From: Phoronis australis
Lineage: Eukaryota > Phoronida > Phoronidae
Assembly: GCA_002633005.1 (NCBI GenBank)
Contig: NMRA01000047.1
Span: forward strand, 310,913-374,912
Direction: 5' to 3'
Length of the DNA: 64,000 nt
Below are positions 49,508-59,200 of the stretch, in pieces. How positions within the stretch are numbered: position 1 is the first letter of the stretch; each line of letters opens with the position of its first letter. The translations under genes and the position numbers were made by a program. A model generated the notes under the pieces. It was not told the origin of the DNA. It made no database searches and worked only from the letters and a program-made list of their open reading frames with translations.

Positions 49508-52500
49508 CTAAATATAACTTTCCGACATTTCCTGTTTAAAAGTAAACTGTTCTGTTCCAGAATTGTATCCAAGATGCTGTCCGTACCCAGGAGATGCGTT
49601 CCCACGGCTGGTCGGGGATCTATCGTAGGCTGTCGGGCTGGAGTAATTTCGTCCGTAACTCCGGTCCGGTTGATCATAACTTGGATTAGATTGGTATCCA
49701 GGCGATCTGTCGTAACCTCGATCATAGCCTGGCGACCTGTCGTAATGACTGGTTGGGTTGTAACCACGTGATCTATCACCATAGTTATGTGATGCGTTTC
49801 CATAGTCACGTGCTGCGGTGTGATAACGTGTTGCGCTGTGTACTGCTGCAGTGTCATGCGGATTGTCGTTTGCAAACGCAGGGTTGTAATGACCTTGGAC
49901 ATGTCTTGGTCCGTTGTTGCGCTTTTCTGGGACTTCATCGTAGTTTTGCAGCGACTGATAACGACCGTCGTAATCGTTGTCCCTTGCTTCCGGATACTCG
50001 TAGCCATAGTGTTTGTTGTCGTAACTCACTCGCGAATTTTGCCTAGTGTCGAATTCTGCATCACGCGCATTCGTGTTGGAGGGACCGTATTGTGGCGATT
50101 GATTTCCTGGATTTCTAGCATATCTTTCCTCAGGCTTCTCCCACTCTTCGTTGTAAGCTGGTGGGTCTTCCCTATTATTTGAAATCGACACTCGGCTGAC
50201 GTTTGCTGCTTCCCCAGGTTGCGCGGTGGAGAGGGGTAATCTTGATGGTCTGAACACAGGGGGCGCCTCTTGCCCGCCCCCATTACCGTCGTTGTAGGGG
50301 CATTCCAGAGATGATTCGCTGTGATTCTCTTGAACCTTATTGAGTGTCCAGCATTTTTGGCAAATGTGATAAAGGGTAGTCTTCATACCCGCTTTGTACC
50401 CTTCGTGGTCGCTGGCGAACGGGCACTGATTCCTTTGGAACATGACGCATATACTAGGCGCCGGTCTTTTACGTTGCTTCTCTCCAGTATATGAGGGGTT
50501 TGTGATCGCCGACATGTGGGCAGGCTTACCAGGGGGTTCCCCGGTGGCTCTGCTTTTATTCCTTCGAAAAGAGTTTCGTAGCGATCGTCGGCCTCGTCTG
50601 AACGACCGCCTGGCCGTGTCTCTAAACGAACCCCACGCCCTTGACAAAGTTATACCTTCTTCGCCACGGTCTTTCATTTCCTGTATTCTCAACACTAATC
50701 CAATTAAAACGATAGTGCCAACTATGACCAAAATTGCTCCGATAATTCCTAAAATTATCCATAGTGGTGTCAAATTTGTTGTGATTGCTGACACAGGCTG
50801 TGGTTTAGATGACGGCGCCTGCGACATGACTGAAATAAAAAACATTAGTTGTTTAGAACCAAAATTCATCTTACTTGAAAAAATTATGTGATGACCAATA
50901 CTTACAGTGATACTAAGTCCTGTTTTAGCAACAATTACATCCCTTGAAGCTTTGACAAAGATAATGCTCTGTAACTCTCGCCAAACTTTAGAAAGTTTTA
51001 TGCAAGTTAAATACTTCATTTTGCTTATTTGTAAAGCGTGACTAAGGCTTTGAGAGTTAGAACCTGCCTTGTGGAGAGACGTCCCACAAGAGGAGTCATC
51101 TTGTGTATCAATGGGATGTGTTTACGTTGAGCAACGCCATTTGCCATGGCAGGTAATACCGGAAATTACCAGAAAGAGGTTCTCCAAATGCACGCGCACG
51201 ATCCTACATGAGACATTTCCCGCGTATTGGCCCGCAGGCTAATTTTAGAGCCATCATATATCTCACTCGGGCTTTGCAGGGTTTCGGAAAATGAACAGTG
51301 TCAGCGAATGTCACGTTTGTAGTTGGTCACTAGGCTAGCCCGCTGTTTTATCGTAATATTGTTAGTAAGCAATTAACTGAGCAAAAAGTCCACCATCTAC
51401 TATGTATTTTCCGTTTAGATCCACCGCTTGCCGAATGAACGTCCGGGGGATTCCAACTATCAGACAACGACTACGCTACAACAGGTTGCAGAACCAGTTT
51501 TGACTTGGGTGATTTTTATTTACTAAAATTCAATTTTCCCCTGTTGCAGAAAATTAAACCTGTATTTTTGATAAACAATATATACATTCTCCAAACGCGT
51601 TATTTATACGCCAAGTGTTGCAAGATGTTAGGGACGACTTCGTTAATTTCAGGTTATTTCAATGGCAAACGTTTACTGGCCATTGTCAAGCCTGTTGGAT
51701 TTCGACGCTTTTAGTGTGTGATTTGATAAAATTTTACCCAAGTAATTTTGGTCTATGGCCGAGGGAACTGATTCAGAAATTATATACTTCACTTTTATTG
51801 ATTTAGGACGGGCAGTCGGACAATTGAAAGTATTTGATGAATTGTAAAAAGGACTTCACGATGGCTTCTAATTACCAACAGGGTTTATTACGCACTTGCT
51901 GACAGGCATATTCTTTGTGCTATGTCATATAAAACAACACAAGTGTAATGAACGCAGGACACACAAATAAAACTCTTGCGCTTGATGTGCTTTACAATCC
52001 TTACTAAATGAAACGTATTATAAGGTTGTAAACATAACATGCTGTGTTCCAGACAGTAAATATTTCAGACAAACTTTGTCATTGTTGAACAAAACCAAGG
52101 AACCAACTTTTTGGCTTCTGAACAAAAATGACAAGGCGGCTGGCCATATATCATTTGATGAGGAATTAGTGTGCAAAGACCTGTCTCCGTTAGAACGAAA
52201 TGCATCCGTAATGCCTGATGAGTGTTGCGTAACACGTTTAAATCGTTTTAGCAATAAAGCAGAAGAGATTGTTCTGACAAGTTCCTGAAGGTAAATGCGT
52301 AATGCCAACGAAGCATGAATATTTCGCAAGAAATATAATGCATTCGTTTGTGCTAAAATAAAGTGTAGCTGACTGGTAAAACTATATCTGATGCTCTTCT
52401 AAAACGTTTATCATAATGCTTATGTTTTGTAGCCTATTGCTGATGTATGTCCGTGCAATTTATCTCTGACCGATACTCGGACAGGGGATTGTTATGCCAT

Positions 52501-52954
52501 CTATTGAGTAACAATGAAACTGGCAATATCCAACGCCATTAACTTTGTTCAGTACGTAACCTGCGAAGTAACCGATAAAGAAGTAACCAATAAATATCTC
52601 AAGATCTCAACGGACAAATGTAATCTAGTGAAAAACTCAATACGGATTTGAATAGAGCTAACAAAGCAATCGTGTGAAAAATAAAGTTCGATGTCTCTTC
52701 ACGACGTCAACAGTTAGGTAATGCGAAACGGTTCGACCCAAGTCTTTTGATTTGGCGCAGTTGTTACTCAATAGAGTCAATATTAGAATTCTTAAAGAGC
52801 CGACTTGTGGGTCGACCTGTGACTCGACCGTTTACACACACCTAATTCTACTAAGTTGAATGACCTATATTTAAGATAAAAGAAAAAAATATGCCTCACC
52901 TGTACCAATCGACACACTCATCAATATCACGATCATCAGAAAATTTCTCATCAT
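49508..52954 (-). CDS. Orphan single-pass membrane protein with Tyr-rich tail
   Basis: Two exons, 52900-52954 and 49508-50829, join in phase 1 to 458 aa. Exon 1 is just a signal peptide (MMRNFLMIVILMSVSIGT). A tiny outside segment (about 19-39, one NLT glycosylation site) leads into a strong membrane helix (about 40-65), then an Arg-rich juxtamembrane region (about 87-112). A Cys/His cluster follows: C146, C154, H173, C175, C178, H188, C195. A PPAY motif at 241-244 could bind WW domains of NEDD4-type ligases. The rest is a disordered Tyr/Ser/Pro/Gly tail with repeated YDRSPGY-like units. I recognise no family. The layout (signal, helix, PPxY tail) recalls WBP1/VOPP1-type adaptors, but the Cys-rich part is inside here, not outside. 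The longer unspliced frame reading upstream of 50829 is rejected, because the acceptor and phase fit the signal exon exactly. Confidence 0.75.
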
Positions 52955-54903
52955 GATTTCTTTCTGTCAGGCTGTCGTGGATATTCTCGTCGTCCTTCTG
53001 GTCACGAACGTCTACTGCTGCAAATTAGACTTCCTAGCGGTAGGATCGGGTAGGCAAACAGGTGTTGTCTGTTATCATGCCAGAAATATTTACCGTAGAT
53101 TGACTCATTGCGTTTTACCTGTACCGCGTTGCATTATGGGTTGATTGGTGAGTCACACTTGCTAGAGTGCCACCTGTTGTGAGCACATTCGGAATGAATT
53201 TTACCACGACGGCGCCCCACTGGCCGGATGGGTGCTAGAGCGATAACAATATTCAGTACCCTTCTGTTAAACAAATTCCTCTTGTGAAAATACCGGATTC
53301 GTCTCTTACTGCCACAATAAATAAATAAATCGAAGCTCATCAGCCCAAGCTCTAGCTTGACTGAGGACCGGTGTCGGATGGGGTGGGGGCTGACTCGAGG
53401 AGGCGTACATGAAGAATAGGCTCCGGTGCATTACCTAATAGTCTTTGTGGGTACTTGGAGAGCTTGCTTTGAATTCGGCTTGAGTGAACACGTAAACTCG
53501 TCCAGGATTGTGCAAGAGGAACGGCCCCGGAGCGCGGGTCCAGTCAATGCCCGCGAAACAGCGTGATTAATGATAGACTAAATTGTCACGTGGCCCAGTT
53601 TTAATAACAGTATTGCTTCCTACCTTTTCAACCGTTTAGAACATTTCAATTGAGTGAATTTTTATCAATTGAAAGACGTCCATATAGAAACACTTCGTAA
53701 ATTGTAACCCTCTTGAATATTACATTTTCCATCAATTTTATGTTTTCTCACTAAATAATTTCATCTGAATGATGAGCCAACGAATTTCATGAGATACAGT
53801 CGAGTACTTACAATAAATAGAAAGTTTTGGCTGTAATGACTTTGGTCACCATGACGCCGCAGTAGTGAGATGAAGTTCCTGTCCTCATCGGCACTAGGTT
53901 ACTAACCCGTACGGTAAGTTGCAGGCCAGGACCAGGTCACTTGCTTTTCTAAAGGATTTCGCATCTCATACATTACATAATGAGATTGTTGGAATTCGTT
54001 CTTATTACATTCCACCTATTTTGTTTTTTGGGGTTCATCGATCTGTAAACAACGTTTCGGAACCGGAACGGCTAAAGGGAGTCCCGTTTCTCCTATTCTC
54101 GCAAATTTATACACGGAGTTTTTGTAGCAACGGGACATAGCTGACGTCTCAAGTTTTCAGTTTTGTTTTTTTTCACGAGCTTTTGAAGGACATTTAGCTT
54201 TTGGTTGGCAATGTCCCAGACTTGTCCATGGAAACTCAGCGATTATAGTTGGCGAATAAAAGGTCACGGTGCTTTGAATTTCGCCAAACTAACTCGGTTA
54301 GCCGGTTTACTAACACGAGGTTATGATTTCCTTCTGTGACTGTCGCAATCATCCTTCACCACACTGTTCTATTTCACCCGTTCCTTACGCAGTTACTTGC
54401 TTAAACCAAAAAAAAATTGTGCGCAGTTACGCTCTGAAAGAGTGTCCAGTACGCACTGCTAACGCTCTAGCAGGTACAGTTACTGCTTCACGCAGCCTCG
54501 CAGTTACAGTGAACGCCAGAATGTTGCATGCTATCTCGCGAGATAAACGAGAACGTCATTGGGCGGACATTTTTAAAATCATCAGAAGGAAGGAATTTGG
54601 CTTCCACAGTCTGAGAGACAATGAGCGAAGTGAGTATATTTTTAAAGCAGTGCACTTATCGAGTTTTCAGTAGTAGTATGTTAATGTTTCGCACGATGTA
54701 TTTTGTTAAAGGTGTAATCCAGTAATGGGTAATTGACAACTGCCAACATAGCCAATCCAGTCATTTCAATGTCAGCCTCAGCCAAGCCTCAAAATTCAGT
54801 CGGTGTCGAGTCTCGACTGTAGGTGTAGACGTTCTTCCAATAAATCATTTGAGCTTCTGCTAATCATCTAATGGACTATGCCAATAAGCCAAATGCCGAA
54901 ATG
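52955..54903. other. Spacer
   Basis: This should hold the promoter of the minus-strand membrane-protein gene, but no TATA or other box stands out. A plus-strand frame of 116 codons at 54323-54673 has no recognisable motif. No repeat was identified. Confidence 0.5.
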
Positions 54904-54907
54904 GTTA

Positions 54908-55070
54908 TGTAGAAAATTTCGTGATGACGGGGACTTGAACTCGGGTTGCACGAGCGACAGTCAAGGCTTCATCTAAACCATTTGGCCAAGAGGCAATTGC
55001 CACTTGGTAAGCAGCTTAGGCTTTATCTGACTGTACGTGTCGTGACAACCGGAAGTCACTCTTCACAACA
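54908..55070 (-). repeat. TRIM 3' LTR (single tRNA-like module)
   Basis: 163 bp with TG...CA ends. The minus strand reads a B box, GAGTTCAAGTCCC, and an A-box-like TGGCCAAATGG, with the module followed by ATCACGAAATTTTCTACA at the LTR end. It lies next to the polypurine tract at 55071-55086. Confidence 0.85.
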
Positions 55071-55086
55071 CTACTCCCCCTTCCGC
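55071..55086 (-). other. Polypurine tract of the TRIM
   Basis: GCGGAAGGGGGAGTAG on the minus strand, immediately before the TG of the 3' LTR. This is the expected primer site for plus-strand DNA synthesis. Confidence 0.75.
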
Positions 55087-55223
55087 AGAACAGGCACGCT
55101 CCCTGGCTTTTAGATCTCATCAACACCTAGGTAGCGTCCTGGAATTCGACCTCAGCAACGCTCTCTTTTGTGTTCTGAATCCACCAGTGCCACCAGTACC
55201 AGGTCTCACCCTCTCCATCTGCC

Positions 55224-55269
55224 GCTCTTAATCTCAGGGTCGTGGGTTCATGCCCCACGTTGGGCACCA
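55224..55269 (+). other. tRNA-Lys 3'-half match including the primer-binding site
   Basis: From CTCTTAATCTCAGGG through GCCCCACGTTGGGCACCA this matches the anticodon arm, T arm, acceptor 3' strand and CCA of tRNA-Lys(CUU) over about 46 nt. The last 18 nt (55252-55269) are the complement of the element's primer-binding site, one base from the 5' LTR. The T-loop reads TTCAT where the tRNA has TTCGA, so position 58 (normally 1-methyladenosine) is changed. Confidence 0.75.
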
Positions 55270-55270
55270 A

Positions 55271-55529
55271 TGTAGAAAATTTCGTGATGACTGGGACTTG
55301 AACTCGGGTTACACGAGCGACAGTCAAGCATCTAAACCATTCAGGTTGGGTGCCAATTAAGAAAATTTCGTGATGACTGGGACTTGAACCCGGGTTGCAC
55401 GAGCAACAGTCAAGCATCTGAACCATTCGGCCAAGAGGCAATTATAATTGCCACTTGGTAAGCGGCTTAGAGAGGCTTTATCTGACTGTATGTGTCGATC
55501 GTGACAACCGGAAGTCACGCTTCACAACA
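55271..55529 (-). repeat. TRIM 5' LTR with duplicated tRNA-like module
   Basis: A full LTR (about 55357-55529) is preceded on the plus strand by a second copy of its terminal 74 bp (55271-55344). The two are separated by GTTGGGTGCCAA (55345-55356), which resembles the primer-site junction GTTGGGCACCAA at 55259-55270. The duplication therefore seems to span the LTR/primer-site boundary. Both modules keep recognisable A and B boxes. Confidence 0.8.
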
Positions 55530-55533
55530 GTTA

Positions 55534-56227
55534 CAGCACGATTTCCAGTTTAATTTGGGCTAGGAGTAATATACATTTTGATATTGGTCCTAGATTTGGG
55601 TGGCTGGTTTCCCAAGCTGGGTAATCAGGGTAATCTCGACAATGTACTGCAATCAGCATATTTAGCAAAGGGATGATCTTCCCATAGAGTACTTCTGGTT
55701 ATTGTTTACAGTTCGACTCTATGAACCATTCCCAGGTTGGGAATTACTAAATTATATATTCTACTTTGGTCATGGCGAGGGTACCACACAATCATACATG
55801 TGAACTTCAATTCAAATCTAGACATTCTATATATCTGATCAAACCAGAATTAGTAACCAAGTGTTCCCTTTAAAGCCTAAACTTCAAGTTATACCTAACC
55901 TGGTCATGCCCAATGCATTGTTACATGCCTATACTACAGTTATTTATAATATCTACCCAAGATTATTCCCAAGAGGCAAAAATATCCACCCAAGTAAGAT
56001 GAACATCCCCATCACTCTTTCAAGAACAGCATTTGCTTTCTTCTGAAATCGAAACAACCGAAAACGAGGCAAACATGGTCACATAAAATTGTCGATTCGG
56101 AGGAACTACGAAAGCGTTCTTGAAAAGTTGTTCAGTTAATTTGGATTGTGTAGTGCTTGGAAAATCCCTGAATCTGATATTTGTTGCAAAAATCTTTTCT
56201 GCTCGAGTGCATTTATGTACATTTCAG
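55534..56227. other. Spacer before the KDZ gene
   Basis: This should contain the missing first coding exon and promoter of the KDZ gene. A plus-strand frame at 55861-56046 is possible but has no supporting motif or splice fit. Confidence 0.4.
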
Positions 56228-59200
56228 AAAGTCAAAATAGGCCGCAAGAGAAAACTACCAATACTTTTCACCACTACAGTGGTGTCCGGAGGCCGTAAAC
56301 GAAATAAAGGTGTGCGTATTCCATCACGTGCTCTCCCTGCTGATTGCAAGAGTGTACAAACAAACGACTTGCTCATCAATACAAATGATGAAGAAATGGT
56401 ACTGGAAATGCCGGAAGGTATATCAATGGTATTTCCTTAGTTCACAATATTCTTAGCAATAAGCTTGTGAAGGAAAGTCTGTCTTTATATGATTCAGTGT
56501 GTAATTCTAGCCTTCCGCTTTTGGATCAAACTGAGGAACCCCATCACAACAGTGTTTAAGTTTAGTCTAATGATGAGTTTTTACAACGGTCACTAGGTTA
56601 CTTAGCCTTTCCACTTTGATTACTGAGTTAATGAGCTATACCTACATAATTTCTGATTTTATCGTTTGTTTTTCCAGGTGTCTCAAGATATAGAGCAAAT
56701 AAAAGAAAGTTGGTCGAAGCGTGGGACTCTGTAAGAGATCACATGCTCAAAATATACACTGAGACAGTGTTTCGTCCAGCGTCATATATATGTGTTTTGT
56801 GTGGCATTCATGAAGACAACATTATTTGGTGCCAGGATTGTTCCCACAGAGCATATTTCTGTAGTGATTGTAATATCAAACACCACAAAATAACACAGTT
56901 CCATGCTCCGATGAGTTGGTCTAAAGAGGTTTGTACGCACTCGACAACTCGCCAGTCCCAGCTGTATAGGATTAAGATTCAGAATGGTGCAGCATATTAT
57001 AGTTTTGTTCAGTATTCAACTCAAACTGAATTAGTGTACATTAAGATGTTCATAAATACTTCAATCAATGTTCCATACGGTCCAGGGCCATAGATCTGAG
57101 CTGACCTGGTATTCCCCCATTCGGTTCTTCCCCACTCAAATTTCCCCAACTGATGTTCTCTTGTTGGGATGTTTTCGATTCCCACTGTACTTTTGTCCTG
57201 GTGTCACCCTGTCCCAATATTTCACCATTCTTTTTGTCCAGTTACATGAAACTCCGGTTGGGGAGCAACAGAATAATGTAACAATGAGACGGGGGAACAG
57301 CAGTGCAGACCCATCAGAACACTATCAGCATAAAATTCGACAGCATCATTTGAAAAATAATCATTTGGCAAATATATCACAATCTTAAGTGACCTACAAC
57401 TAAACAGATACACCTTAGGGCATAGAGCACAACACAACAATGATGGATTGTGGTTTACATGTTTTATGATATCAACTGTTTAATCCAGAAACGTACTACT
57501 ATCACTGAAATTTGTAATTATTTGAATGTTTTACTGGATGTAATTTAAGATGTCAAAGTTCAATGGCCCTTGGCTTGAGACAATAGTCCATAGTTGTGAA
57601 AGACAGAAAGAATGCACTGTAATAGAACACAAACATTGGCTAATCAGAGACCTAGAATGCCAAAAGAGGTATAAATAAAGGGCAAATTGTCCTTTTTCGT
57701 TTCATACATGAACGTGGTTGTAGTGGGCTACTCATTGTCTATAGCTGAAACCCTGTTTTTAATCCAAAATTGGATTGAATAGCATTGAAAACAGGATTTC
57801 CATGTATTTAGTTTTGATTCATTGTCATATTTTAGTTTTTAACTTGGAAGGAAACAAATTGTAATTTTCAGATTGGAATGTACCTGTACATTCAACCAGA
57901 GGAAAGTATCCAAGGAGTGGGCCACATCTGTACAAGTCACCAAAAGACTGGAACCATTGTAGTGGTGGACTTAACAGGTTATATTGTTTCCAGTACAAAA
58001 ATGTGTAATCTTATTCATCAAATTGCATGCTCGAATTTTGGGGAGGTACCGTTCATTGTTCAGTCACATTTAAAGACACACATAATCTGGTTTTTAATGG
58101 AACAGTAGACTGAACAATCTTTCTCACTCACAGCCCCCATTGTGTCTCATTCTCATTAAAGCCTATCTTCAACGGTAATACCTGTAGATTTGGTTCCAAC
58201 AGTATGTTAAGAGCATCCCTCTGAGCCCACTAGTGCCATAAATTGCCAAATGTAATGGAGTGTTAGACGTTTTGCTTTTGTCTACGTCGCCGCGAGAATC
58301 ACCTTTTAATTCAAAAAGCTGCCAATAATACCCGCACGCAATGGTGTTCTAGTCAGTCCCCTATTCAATACGACCTTTTGTTGTTTGTGATGGAATCTCG
58401 CGGTGACGCAATGTGGCAAGAAAAGGCAGCTTCACTTATCATTGGACAGGCTTACATTTGCCTGATTGAACTCACGTTTTCTTATTTTACTATGGAATTG
58501 CTAGGACTTATCTTGTTAGCCCAATACATCTAAAATAACAAAATTCCGTTTAAGTTAAGCTTTAACACATTTTTTTAAAGAAGTGAAGTTCTTTTCTCAC
58601 CAACCGTAGTTCATTTCTTAGAAGTCATGGAAAAGTATATTGACGTCTGTAAGCCTGAGTATGTCAACATAAATTTCCTGTTATATCTTCACATAGTTTT
58701 TGAATCTTAATGATCACTTGGAAGTGCTAGTCTTCAAGAATGCAGAGGAAATAATTCAAATTTGACCATGAGCTCCAAGTTAACTCCTCAAAAACAATGA
58801 ATTTAAAGATGTCTAAAAAACAACTGCGTAAAGGATAATCTTTTGTTTCAGGGAGACATCACCACAAGGAATTTGTATTTTGCGAATGTGAATCTGCTGC
58901 AGTTACTTTAGTGAGATATGGTCTCTGGCCTTCCACACCTACATCACCAAAAGTTGCATTTACTATCCCAACAATGGAAATGCTAAGAGTGTTGCTGATG
59001 CAATGTCAAGTACCTGTGTCTGGATTTGGAACTGTTTTGGATTTGCTTGGAGAAAACTCATCTTTACCTTTTAAATTGGTAGTTAAGTTCATTATTGCTA
59101 TCTTTACTCTTTGTTATAGATTGATTAGGATCTTACATTAGAGCAGAATGAATACACGCTTTTATTATACATGAGTTATTGAACAAGCAGGTCAAGGTTT

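Larger units (their letters stand above)
54908..55529 (-). mobile_element. TRIM: miniature LTR retrotransposon with tRNA-like LTRs
   Basis: A 622-bp element bounded by the 4-bp duplication GTTA (54904-54907 and 55530-55533). Terminal direct repeats start TGTAGAAAATTTCG and end CTTCACAACA in plus orientation. The left copy is 54908-55070 (163 bp). The right copy is 55271-55529, lengthened by an internal duplication. On the minus strand the order is LTR, one base, TGGTGCCCAACGTGGGGC (complement of the tRNA-Lys 3' end), about 180 bp of non-coding sequence, the purine run GCGGAAGGGGGAG, then the second LTR. No gag or pol is present. Each LTR also contains a tRNA-like module (minus strand) with an A box TGGCCGAATGG-type sequence and a B box GGTTCAAGTCC. 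The organisation parallels Cassandra TRIMs, which carry 5S rRNA promoters in their LTRs. Confidence 0.87.

Noticed and set aside
49462-50007. 181-codon minus-strand frame overlapping the membrane-protein exon
   Set aside because: It is an alternate-frame shadow of the repetitive Tyr-rich coding sequence, with Thr/Gln-rich low-complexity content and no splice or motif support.
50830-51019. Upstream extension of the membrane-protein frame (longer 503-codon reading)
   Set aside because: A clean acceptor (TTTTTTATTTCAG) at 50830-50832 joins in phase to a signal-peptide exon at 52900-52954. The extension has no signal peptide and covers intron sequence.
54323-54673. 116-codon plus-strand frame
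   Set aside because: Composition is plausible but there is no family resemblance, promoter or intron structure. Left as unassigned.
54908-55440. Interpretation as three tRNA-derived SINE copies in a row
   Set aside because: The tRNA-like modules lie inside TG...CA direct repeats with a shared GTTA target duplication, a primer site and a polypurine tract, so one LTR-type element explains all three.
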